From the NCBI GenBank assembly GCA_039804165.1, contig JBDRZZ010000013.1, positions 1-47,262 of the forward strand: a DNA stretch of 47,262 nucleotides, given 5' to 3'. Shown here piece by piece: positions 40,757-47,262 of this stretch. Source of the DNA: a candidate division WOR-3 bacterium (GTDB taxonomy: Bacteria; Hydrothermota; UBA3072). The notes under the pieces are model-generated. The model was not told the DNA's origin, made no database searches, and saw nothing but the letters and a program-made list of their open reading frames with translations. The translations under genes were made by a program, and so were the position numbers. The stretch's first letter is position 1, and each line of letters opens with the position of its first letter.

Positions 40757-40942
40757 CTACCAAGAAGCTTTTCTAATCCCAGGGATTTCGCCTTTAAGTG
40801 CAAGTTCTCTAAAACAAATCCTACACAAACCGAAATCCCTTAAATAACTACGACTTCTTCCGCATCTAAAACACCTATTTCTCTTCCTAACCTTATACTT
40901 TGGGGGTCTTTTCCACTTTTCAATTAATGCTTTTCTCGCCAT
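40757..40942 (-). CDS. rpsN: Ribosomal protein S14, zinc type
   Basis: A 61-residue short S14 with Cys24-x2-Cys27 and Cys40-x2-Cys43 (CFRCGRS, CRIC), the zinc-binding form. It ends in [15 protein letters not shown] as usual. The ATG shares one base with the rplE stop codon. Confidence 0.97.
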   Translation of the reverse strand: MARKALIEKWKRPPKYKVRKRNRCFRCGRSRSYLRDFGLCRICFRELALKGEIPGIRKASW

Positions 40943-41496
40943 TATCCACCCTTTCTAATCCTAAAAGGAAAACCAAATCTTTTAAGCAATTCTAAGCCCT
41001 CCTCATCATTTTTAGCAGTGGTTGTAATTGTAATATCCATTCCTATAACCTCTTTAACTTTATTATAATCTATCTCGGGAAAAATGAATTGCTCTGAGAT
41101 ACCAAAGGTATAATTTCCTCTACCGTCAAAAGAGTCTGGGCTCAAACCTCTAAAATCACGAATTCTCGGAATTGCCACATTCACAAGTCTATCAAGAAAC
41201 TCATACATTCTATTTCCTCTTAAAGTAACTTTTAAACCAACAGGGTCTCCTTCCCTCAGATAGAAAGCAGAAATTGACTTCTTGGCACGGGTTGTAACAG
41301 GCTTTTGGCCTGTTATCTCTTTCAAACTTTCAACAGCAGATTCAAAGATAGCTCGCTCTTTACCTCTTTTACCCAAACCACAATTAATAACTATCTTCTG
41401 AAGTTTCGGCACTCTCATAGGATTTCCGTATTTTTCTGTAAGCTCTTTATTAATCACCTCTTCGTAATATTTCCTTAATCTTGGAATGTAACCCAT
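40942..41496 (-). CDS. rplE: Ribosomal protein L5
   Basis: A 5S-rRNA-binding protein of 184 residues. The correct start is ATG 41496 ([13 protein letters not shown]), seven bases after GGAG; the frame continues upstream but only in the reading shadow of rplX. Motifs include [28 protein letters not shown], and [17 protein letters not shown]. Confidence 0.96.
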   Translation of the reverse strand: MGYIPRLRKYYEEVINKELTEKYGNPMRVPKLQKIVINCGLGKRGKERAIFESAVESLKEITGQKPVTTRAKKSISAFYLREGDPVGLKVTLRGNRMYEFLDRLVNVAIPRIRDFRGLSPDSFDGRGNYTFGISEQFIFPEIDYNKVKEVIGMDITITTTAKNDEEGLELLKRFGFPFRIRKGG

Positions 41497-41497
41497 T

Positions 41498-41812
41498 TTA
41501 CTTCTCCACAACTTCATTACACTTTCTACAATAACGAACCTTTTTCTTATCCTCAAGAAACTTAAAACCAACCCTTACTGCCTCTCCACAAGAAGGGCAT
41601 ATAAATTTAACATTAGAAATAGAAATTGGTAGCTCTTTCTCAATAATACCACCCGGCTCTCCTGTTCTTCTTGGCTTTTTATGAACTTTTTTCTTGTTTA
41701 TTCCCTCTACAATCAATCTATTTTCCTTAGGAATCACTTCTATTACTTTCCCCTTTTTCCCTTTATAATTACCAGATATAACTAAGACAGTATCTCCTTT
41801 TTTAATCTTCAT
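41498..41812 (-). CDS. rplX: Ribosomal protein L24
   Basis: A 104-residue assembly initiator with the KOW motif [20 protein letters not shown] and a C-terminal zinc ribbon ([11 protein letters not shown], then [10 protein letters not shown]). The start is ATG 41812, seven bases after GGAGG; a GTG three bases earlier is possible. It overlaps the rplN stop codon by one base. Confidence 0.96.
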   Translation of the reverse strand: MKIKKGDTVLVISGNYKGKKGKVIEVIPKENRLIVEGINKKKVHKKPRRTGEPGGIIEKELPISISNVKFICPSCGEAVRVGFKFLEDKKKVRYCRKCNEVVEK

Positions 41813-42180
41813 CACTGAACCTCCGAAGCAAGAGAAATTAACCTCATAAACCCTTTATCTCTCAATTCTTCAGCCACAGGCCCAAAAATTCTTGTCCCAA
41901 TTGGTTCCTTATTTGCATCAAGTAAAACACAAGCATTATCATCAAATCTCACTATAATTCCATCCTTTCTTTTTACCTCTTTCTTCACCCGAACAATCAC
42001 TGCCTTCTGGACACTACCCTTTTCTATCGTAGAATCAGGTGTAGCTTTAGTTATATTCACAACAATAATATCACCCAAGGTGCCATATTTCTTCGCTGAG
42101 CCTCCTAATACTCTTATACAAGAGGCTTCTTTAGCACCAGTATTATCTACTATCTTCAGAATTGTCTCTTGCTGTATCAC
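41812..42180 (-). CDS. rplN: Ribosomal protein L14
   Basis: A protein of the intersubunit bridge, 122 residues, the standard length, when started at GTG 42180 ([18 protein letters not shown]) with GAGG six bases ahead. A TTG at 42192 is less likely. The signature [22 protein letters not shown] is present. It overlaps the end of rpsQ by 38 bases, long for this operon. Confidence 0.96.
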   Translation of the reverse strand: MIQQETILKIVDNTGAKEASCIRVLGGSAKKYGTLGDIIVVNITKATPDSTIEKGSVQKAVIVRVKKEVKRKDGIIVRFDDNACVLLDANKEPIGTRIFGPVAEELRDKGFMRLISLASEVQ

Positions 42181-42430
42181 TTTTACCCTCAACTGCTTTT
42201 TCTATTATTCTTTCAAGTCTCCATCTTTTTAACTTAGATAAAGGTCTTGTAGAAATTATACTAACCACATCTCCCACAGAAGCTTCCTCATGTTCATCAT
42301 GTGCATAAAATTTCTTTCTTTTTTTAATATACTTTTTATAAATAGGATGCTGAACAATCCTTTCTACTAAAACCACAATGGTTTTAGCTGGAGCATTAGA
42401 AACGACCCTTCCAATTTTCCTAGTTTTCAC
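42143..42430 (-). CDS. rpsQ: Ribosomal protein S17
   Basis: A 95-residue 16S-rRNA-binding protein from GTG 42430 ([19 protein letters not shown]), eight bases after GAGGAG. An in-frame ATG at 42451 lacks a ribosome-binding site. [21 protein letters not shown] is the S17 core. About 19 tail residues ([19 protein letters not shown]) are encoded mostly in the overlap with rplN and look non-conserved. Confidence 0.95.
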   Translation of the reverse strand: MKTRKIGRVVSNAPAKTIVVLVERIVQHPIYKKYIKKRKKFYAHDEHEEASVGDVVSIISTRPLSKLKRWRLERIIEKAVEGKSDTARDNSEDSR

Positions 42431-42626
42431 TCTTACTTCTCCTCTTTTCATTTAAGACTGTCAAAACTCTCGCAATTTCCTTTCTCAACTGCTTAAACCT
42501 CGCCGGATTAGTCAACTTTCCTCTTGCCTTATCAAATCTTAAAGTAAATAACTCTTCTTTCAAATCATGCAAAACCGAATTTAATTCCACTTCCGTCATT
42601 TCTCTAAGTTCTTTAGCCTTCATCAT
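42420..42626 (-). CDS. rpmC: Ribosomal protein L29
   Basis: A 68-residue helical hairpin at the tunnel exit: MKAKELREMTEVELNSVL, then FTLRFDKARGKLTNPARFKQLRKEIARVLTVLNE. The start is ATG 42626 or the adjacent 42623. AAGGAG lies rather far upstream, about 11 bases. It overlaps rpsQ by 11 bases. Confidence 0.96.
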   Translation of the reverse strand: MMKAKELREMTEVELNSVLHDLKEELFTLRFDKARGKLTNPARFKQLRKEIARVLTVLNEKRRSKSEN

Positions 42627-42641
42627 ACAACACCAAGCTCC

Positions 42642-43061
42642 TTATATAACTCCTTCTCTTTTTATAAATCTGGTTTTAATAGGGAGTTTTGCACTGGCTC
42701 TTTTAAGAGCTTCCCTTGCTTGCTCCTCAGAAACACCTTCCAATTCTATCAAAATTCTCCCTTTCCTACAAGGGAATACCCAATGACTTGGTTCTCCCTT
42801 TCCCTTTCCCATTCTCGTTTCTGCTGGTTTTTTTGTAACAGGTTTATCAGGGAAAATCCGTAACCACACCTTTCCAGCTCTTTTTAAATAATGTGTTACA
42901 GTAATTCGCATCGCTTCTATCTGCTGAGCAGTAATCCATCCTGATTCAAGAGCTCTTAGACCAAAATCCCCAAAATCAAGCTTCACTGCTGAAGAAGTTT
43001 CTTTCCCTTTAAGCTTGCCTCTTTGACTCTTTCTATATTTAACCCTCTTAGGCATTAACAT
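42642..43061 (-). CDS. rplP: Ribosomal protein L16
   Basis: A 139-residue protein near the peptidyl-transferase centre. [40 protein letters not shown] and [24 protein letters not shown] are diagnostic. AGGAG in the end of rpsC serves the ATG at 43061. Confidence 0.97.
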   Translation of the reverse strand: MLMPKRVKYRKSQRGKLKGKETSSAVKLDFGDFGLRALESGWITAQQIEAMRITVTHYLKRAGKVWLRIFPDKPVTKKPAETRMGKGKGEPSHWVFPCRKGRILIELEGVSEEQAREALKRASAKLPIKTRFIKREGVI

Positions 43062-43064
43062 AGT

Positions 43065-43679
43065 TTAACTCCTATTAATCCAAACCTTAACCCCTATAAC
43101 ACCTGACTTTGTAATAGCATTTTCTTCAGCATAATCAATATCAGCATCTATTGTGTGCAAAGGAACTCTTCCCTCAAGATACCATTCTTTTCTTGCAATT
43201 TCTGCCCCACCAAGTCTACCCTTACATTGAATCCTGATTCCGCTTGCTCCCATTTTTATTGCTTCTTCTACAGCCCTTTTCATAGCTCTACGCTGCAAAA
43301 CTCTTTTCTCTATCTGCCTTGCCACTGATTGTGCAACAAGAGAAGCGTTAAGCTCTGGCATTTTACATTCCTTTATATCAACATAAACGCTCTTACCAAC
43401 TAGTTCTGTCAATTTATCTCTTACCTTCTTAATCTCTTCTCCTCCCTTTCCAATTATCATTCCAGGTCTTGCTGTCTCTATTATAACCCTTACATTCTCT
43501 GGTGTTCTCTCAATCTCTATATCAGCTATCCAGGCGTCTTTAAACTCATTCTTTAAATATTTCCTAATCTCAATATCTTCTATTAATGGCTCTCTAAATT
43601 TCTTGCCGAAGAACCATCTTGACTTCCAATCTTTATTAATACCTACTCTAAAACCAATTGGATGTGTTTTCTGCCCCAT
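43065..43679 (-). CDS. rpsC: Ribosomal protein S3
   Basis: A 204-residue protein lining the mRNA entry tunnel. It starts [20 protein letters not shown], has the type II KH motif [14 protein letters not shown], and ends with [22 protein letters not shown]. Its ATG shares one base with the rplV stop. Confidence 0.97.
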   Translation of the reverse strand: MGQKTHPIGFRVGINKDWKSRWFFGKKFREPLIEDIEIRKYLKNEFKDAWIADIEIERTPENVRVIIETARPGMIIGKGGEEIKKVRDKLTELVGKSVYVDIKECKMPELNASLVAQSVARQIEKRVLQRRAMKRAVEEAIKMGASGIRIQCKGRLGGAEIARKEWYLEGRVPLHTIDADIDYAEENAITKSGVIGVKVWINRS

Positions 43680-44029
43680 TATTTCTCTCCAAGTTTATCA
43701 ACTATAACTGTGATATGAGAAAATCTTCTTCTAATAATTCCTGCTCTCCCAAAAGACATAGGGACATACCTCTTCAATTTTTGTCCTTCTTCAATTATAA
43801 CAGACTTAACAAATAAGTCTTCCTCTTTCAAATCTACCTCTCCTGCTTTATCCAAATAGTTACTTGCAGCGGTATGAATACACTTTTTAAGAATCCTGGC
43901 GGCCGCCTGTGGCATAAAATCTAACCTCATCTTAGCTTCAACAACAGGTTTTCCTTTAACCACAGGAATAAGCCTTCTTGCTTTTTTGGCTGATACTGGA
44001 ACATTTCTCTGCACAGTTTTAGCTTCCAT
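43679..44029 (-). CDS. rplV: Ribosomal protein L22
   Basis: A 116-residue protein whose loop lines the exit tunnel. [18 protein letters not shown] and the tail [17 protein letters not shown] identify it. It overlaps rpsS by 11 bases and rpsC by one. Confidence 0.96.
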   Translation of the reverse strand: MEAKTVQRNVPVSAKKARRLIPVVKGKPVVEAKMRLDFMPQAAARILKKCIHTAASNYLDKAGEVDLKEEDLFVKSVIIEEGQKLKRYVPMSFGRAGIIRRRFSHITVIVDKLGEK

Positions 44030-44291
44030 CTCTTCTTACAACTCCCTCTTTCTGTCCGCCATGTTTTATAAATTTCCGAGTGGGAGCAAACTCTCCCAAT
44101 TTATGTCCTATCATTTCCGGTCTAATATAAACCGAAATAAAATCCTTTCCATTATGTATCCCAATTGTATGCCCTACAAATTCTTTCGTAATTGTAGAAT
44201 TGCGGCTATAAGTCTTAATCTGAGGATCCCCCTCTTTCCAATTTTTTATTTTTTTCAACAATTTCTCATCCACGTATTTTCCTTTAGACAT
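44019..44291 (-). CDS. rpsS: Ribosomal protein S19
   Basis: A 90-residue protein of the 30S head: [19 protein letters not shown], then [23 protein letters not shown], then [14 protein letters not shown]. Canonical order follows, two bases after rplB. Confidence 0.97.
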   Translation of the reverse strand: MSKGKYVDEKLLKKIKNWKEGDPQIKTYSRNSTITKEFVGHTIGIHNGKDFISVYIRPEMIGHKLGEFAPTRKFIKHGGQKEGVVRRDGS

Positions 44292-44293
44292 AT

Positions 44294-45133
44294 TTAAATT
44301 TTCCTCTTAGATTTTCTTCTCTTAATTATAAATTTTGAAGAAATCTTCTTAGGATCTCTCGTCCTATAACCTTTCGCTGGAACTCCTGTGGCAGAAACGG
44401 GATGTCTACCTCCTGATGTCTTTCCCTCTCCACCCCCAAGAGGATGATCAATAGGATTCATTGCGACTCCTCGAGTTCTCGGCCTCCATCCTCTCCATCT
44501 ACTTCTTCCTGCCTTACCATCTGATATTGTATCAAAAGAAACATTTCCCACCCTCCCAATTGTTGCACTACAGGAAGAAAGTATCAATCTAACTTCCCCA
44601 GAAGGCAATCTAATATGAGCATATTTACCTTCCTTTGCAAGTATCTGAGCAGCAGTTCCTGCTCCTCTTACAAGAGTTCCACCTTCCCCAGGTTCAAGCT
44701 CAATATTATGAATAAAAGTCCCAGCAGGAATCTCTGAAAGGGGGAGAGAATTTCCTATCACTAAAGGAGAACCAGGCCCTGATTGAATAACATCTCCAAC
44801 TTTTATCCCCTCTGGAGCAATAATATATCTTTTCTCTCCATCCTCATATGTAACAAGAGCAATCCGAGCATTTCTATTAGGATCATATTCAATAGCTGTT
44901 ATCTTTCCTTTTATCCCGAACTTATCTCTCTTAAAATCTATTATTCTATACTTCCGCCTTGCTCCCCCACCTCTATGCTTAGCAGTAATTCTACCTTCTG
45001 AATTTCTACCTCCCTTTTTATGCAAGCTTTTTGTTAATCTCTTTTCACTTTCCTTCTTTGTAATATCAGAAAAGTCTTGAGGTATATAAAATCTGCTACT
45101 TGGAGTTACAGGACGAGTTTTCTGTTCTACCAT
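44294..45133 (-). CDS. rplB: Ribosomal protein L2
   Basis: A 279-residue core protein needed for subunit association and peptidyl transfer. [20 protein letters not shown] and the catalytic-loop signature [26 protein letters not shown] are present. It lies two bases after rplW. Confidence 0.98.
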   Translation of the reverse strand: MVEQKTRPVTPSSRFYIPQDFSDITKKESEKRLTKSLHKKGGRNSEGRITAKHRGGGARRKYRIIDFKRDKFGIKGKITAIEYDPNRNARIALVTYEDGEKRYIIAPEGIKVGDVIQSGPGSPLVIGNSLPLSEIPAGTFIHNIELEPGEGGTLVRGAGTAAQILAKEGKYAHIRLPSGEVRLILSSCSATIGRVGNVSFDTISDGKAGRSRWRGWRPRTRGVAMNPIDHPLGGGEGKTSGGRHPVSATGVPAKGYRTRDPKKISSKFIIKRRKSKRKI

Positions 45134-45135
45134 AA

Positions 45136-45429
45136 TTACGCTCCTTCAAATAAAGGAATAGATTCCCCTTCCCTTAGGGAAACGATAGCCTTTTTCCAAT
45201 CTTTTTTCTTTCCCAAGGATCTTCCAAAACCCCTCCGTTTACCCTTAACAATCACAGTATTCACCTCTTCCACATGAACCTTGAAAAGCTCTTCCACTGC
45301 TTTTTTTATTTCATGTTTATTGGAATCCATAGCAACTTCAAAAACATATTTCCCTAAAGACATAGCTAAATTCGCTCTTTCTGTGATAATAGGTCTTATT
45401 ACAATATCTCTATAATCCTTACTCCTCAT
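45136..45429 (-). CDS. rplW: Ribosomal protein L23
   Basis: A 97-residue protein at the tunnel exit and a docking point for trigger factor and [28 protein letters not shown] and [21 protein letters not shown] are characteristic. It overlaps rplD by four bases. Confidence 0.96.
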   Translation of the reverse strand: MRSKDYRDIVIRPIITERANLAMSLGKYVFEVAMDSNKHEIKKAVEELFKVHVEEVNTVIVKGKRRGFGRSLGKKKDWKKAIVSLREGESIPLFEGA

Positions 45430-46055
45430 TTAAAAACCTCCACAAGAGTTCCGAGAGCATCTTTAGTTAGAACTAACCAATCATTCTCTAAAACCTTATA
45501 AGCATTAACGAGACTCGCCGGGATAATATCTACACCTTCTATATTTCTGCAAGACTTATAGAAATTCTCATTTTCACCTTTATAAAGCAATAAAATTTTC
45601 TCTCCATAAATTCCAATTGCCTTTAGGGTATCAGCCATCTTCTTCGTTGATGGCTTATCAAACCTTTCTTCTTCAATTACTATAAAATGTCCATCAGATA
45701 CTCTTTTAGAAATTGCTGATTTAAGAGCTTTTCTTTTAATCTTTTTATTAATTTTAAAATTTACCTCTCTTGGTCGTGGACCAAAAACAACACCTCCTCC
45801 CACCCAAAGCGGAGATCTTCGTGAACCGGCTCTAGCCCTACCCGTTCCCTTTTGTCTCCAGGGTTTCCTCCCACTTCCAGCAACTTCTCCCCTATTCTTT
45901 ACCTTAGCAGTGAACTGCCTCTGTTTTGCAAGATAATCCAAAACAGCATAATAAACAGCAGTTTCATCAAACTTTGACTCAAAAAGTTCTCCTTCTAAGG
46001 TAATTCTTTCCTCTTCTTTACCTATCTTATTATAACATTTTACCTCAACTGGCAT
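45426..46055 (-). CDS. rplD: Ribosomal protein L4
   Basis: A 209-residue protein with a loop in the exit tunnel: [33 protein letters not shown], then the globular Rossmann-like part. In enterobacteria L4 also represses this operon; no such leader can be seen in the window. It overlaps rplC by 11 bases. Confidence 0.97.
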   Translation of the reverse strand: MPVEVKCYNKIGKEEERITLEGELFESKFDETAVYYAVLDYLAKQRQFTAKVKNRGEVAGSGRKPWRQKGTGRARAGSRRSPLWVGGGVVFGPRPREVNFKINKKIKRKALKSAISKRVSDGHFIVIEEERFDKPSTKKMADTLKAIGIYGEKILLLYKGENENFYKSCRNIEGVDIIPASLVNAYKVLENDWLVLTKDALGTLVEVFK

Positions 46056-46818
46056 CTTTATTTTCTCCTTTAGATGTAGGCTCTTCCTTTAAAGCTTCCT
46101 CTTTTTTCTTTTCTTCCTTCTCTTTAGCTTCTATTTTCTTCTCTTCCTTTCTTTTCTTCTCATTCTCTTCTTTTGCCATTTTCTTTCTCTCCGCCACATC
46201 AATATTTTCTTTCATTTTAACAAGAACTATTCCATTTCTTGCTCCAGGAACAGCTCCTTTAACTCCAAGAAGACCATTTTCTTCATCCAAAATTGCTACC
46301 TCAAGATTCTTTACTGTAACTCTTTCATTACCCATTCTTCCAGGATATCTCTTACCTTTTATAACCCTTGCCGGAAACGTATGAGCTCCTGCTGAACCTG
46401 GGGCTCTATGAAAACGAGAACCTCGGGAAGCAGGACCTCCTGCAAAACCCCATCTCTTAACAACTCCCTGGAATCCTCTTCCTTTTGTCCATCCCACAAC
46501 GTCCACCCTATCCCCTTTTTGCAGAATAGATACGGGCACCTCTTCTCCAACCTCAAAAGAAGAAATGTCTTTAACTCTAAACTCTTTAATAACTTCAACA
46601 GGGGAAACCCCTGCCTTTTTACACAAACCCAAGATTGGTTTTTTTACATTCTTCTCTTTTTTCCTTCCAAAACCTAAAACAAAGGCTTCATAACCATCTT
46701 TTTCTTTTGTCCTTTTATCAAGAACAAAGCAAGGAGAAGTTTTTATAACAGTCACTGGAATAGGCTCACCCTCTTCTGTAAAAACCCTTGTCATTCCTAA
46801 TTTTCTTCCTATTAACAT
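46045..46818 (-). CDS. rplC: Ribosomal protein L3 with charged C-terminal extension
   Basis: A 257-residue L3, about 45 longer than usual. The normal protein spans to about 208: MLIGRKLGMTRVF at the start, and the tip GFQGVVKRWGFAGGPASRGSRFHRAPGSAG that reaches the peptidyl-transferase centre. After KMKENIDVAE comes a Lys/Glu-rich helical tail (KKRKEEKKIEAKEKEEKKKEE, then [15 protein letters not shown]) with no counterpart in standard L3. The tail overlaps the start of rplD only in its last codons. Similar low-complexity tails occur now and then in ribosomal proteins; the role is unknown. Confidence 0.95.
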   Translation of the reverse strand: MLIGRKLGMTRVFTEEGEPIPVTVIKTSPCFVLDKRTKEKDGYEAFVLGFGRKKEKNVKKPILGLCKKAGVSPVEVIKEFRVKDISSFEVGEEVPVSILQKGDRVDVVGWTKGRGFQGVVKRWGFAGGPASRGSRFHRAPGSAGAHTFPARVIKGKRYPGRMGNERVTVKNLEVAILDEENGLLGVKGAVPGARNGIVLVKMKENIDVAERKKMAKEENEKKRKEEKKIEAKEKEEKKKEEALKEEPTSKGENKDAS

Positions 46819-46830
46819 CTTATTCCTCTT

Positions 46831-47136
46831 TCAATACTTAATTTCAACCTCAACCCTTGCAGGTAAATCCATCTTTGTTAAAGCTTCTATTGTCTGCTGG
46901 GATGGTTTATTTAAATCAATAAGTCTATTATGAATTCTTATCTCAAATTGTTCTCTTGATTTCTTATCAACATGAGGAGAACGAAGGACTGTATAGACTC
47001 TTCTTTTAGTAGGAAGAGGAATCGGTCCAACAACTTCGGCTCCAGTTCGCTCTGCCACTTCTACAATCTCTCTCATAGCTTCATCCAATATTTTATGATC
47101 GTATGATCTCATTCTTATTCTAATACGTTTAGACAT
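46831..47136 (-). CDS. rpsJ: Ribosomal protein S10
   Basis: A 101-residue protein of the 30S head that in other bacteria also serves in transcription antitermination as Nus[22 protein letters not shown] and [37 protein letters not shown] identify it. Its ATG follows the tuf stop codon without a gap. Confidence 0.97.
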   Translation of the reverse strand: MSKRIRIRMRSYDHKILDEAMREIVEVAERTGAEVVGPIPLPTKRRVYTVLRSPHVDKKSREQFEIRIHNRLIDLNKPSQQTIEALTKMDLPARVEVEIKY

Positions 47137-47262
47137 TTACTCCTCAATTGCTGTTACAACACCAGCACCAACAGTTTTTCCACCTTCTCTTATAGCAAAA
47201 CGAAGCTCCTTCTCCATAGCAACAGGATATATCAACTCTACATCCATCTCTACATGATCTCC
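47137..47262 (-). CDS. tuf: Elongation factor Tu, C-terminal end only
   Basis: The last 41 codons before TAA (47139-47137) read [20 protein letters not shown], then [21 protein letters not shown], the conserved end of EF-Tu domain 3. The gene continues beyond the window edge. GAGGAG in its final codons is the ribosome-binding site of rpsJ. This is the usual str-S10 junction. Confidence 0.95.
   Translation of the reverse strand, partial: GDHVEMDVELIYPVAMEKELRFAIREGGKTVGAGVVTAIEE

Noticed and set aside
41497-41571. An N-terminal extension of L5 up to 41571
   Set aside because: It lies wholly in the rplX gene, lacks a ribosome-binding site, and L5 proteins start at the MGYIPRL-type sequence encoded from 41496.

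Overview
This 47 kb window comes from an AT-rich bacterium with tightly packed genes. The features recall uncultivated, probably thermophilic and anaerobic lineages around the Fibrobacteres-Chlorobi-Bacteroidetes group or candidate division WOR-3. The clues are a glycanase with a FlgD/type IX-like C-terminal sorting domain, an archaeal-type phosphoglycerate mutase, zinc-type S4, S14 and L36 proteins, a Lys/Glu-rich proteome, and superoxide reductase in place of superoxide dismutase. The lineage is an inference, not something the sequence proves.

Layout. (1) 1-1046: an ArsR-type repressor and the start of a metal/arsenic permease, behind a promoter carrying a perfect 18-bp palindrome. (2) 1148-7095: a scarred region with an unrecognised exported protein, a truncated lipoprotein, a decayed metallophosphoesterase, a complete GH9 glucanase, a coding scrap, and two inverted copies (plus one degenerate copy) of a REP-like motif. 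The truncated lipoprotein ends inside one copy and the scrap opens next to the other. (3) 7096-9828: a peroxide-stress cluster of PerR, superoxide reductase and 1-Cys peroxiredoxin, then a ZIP metal transporter. (4) 9892-19796, all minus strand: a xylan-degradation locus with a SASA acetylesterase, a SUMF1-fold lipoprotein, two paralogous GH11 xylanase lipoproteins with different binding modules, a ten-bladed PD40 lipoprotein, TspO and a GH51 arabinofuranosidase. GH9, GH11, GH51 and the esterase together would strip and cut arabinoxylan and beta-glucan at or outside the cell surface. (5) 19935-28393: housekeeping and unknown genes (NifU-like, TPR lipoprotein, alanine racemase, a large HEAT protein, ApgM, a PHP phosphatase, YchF). 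(6) 28403-47262: valS, a class III cyclase-like protein of unknown role, then the alpha, spc and S10 ribosomal clusters back to the end of tuf, most junctions overlapping or only a few bases apart. I found no convincing promoter inside this block, so it probably forms one very long transcription unit running leftward from tuf or above.

Expression signals. Sigma-70-like promoters (TTGACA/TTGAAA, 16-17 bp, TATAAT/TAATAT) are unusually easy to see. Several plus-strand transcription-unit heads (perR, zip, alr, apgM) have the -10 box only 6-8 bases before the start codon, which predicts leaderless mRNAs. Three minus-strand genes (TPR lipoprotein, HEAT protein, rpsE) show the opposite arrangement: a strong Shine-Dalgarno sequence followed at the right distance by AUU or AUA and not an NUG codon.

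The best candidates for something not yet described are the possible AUU/AUA initiation, the cyclase-like protein translated with the ribosomal operon, and the repeated 5' hairpins with module swapping in the GH11 pair. No tRNA, rRNA or CRISPR array was seen.
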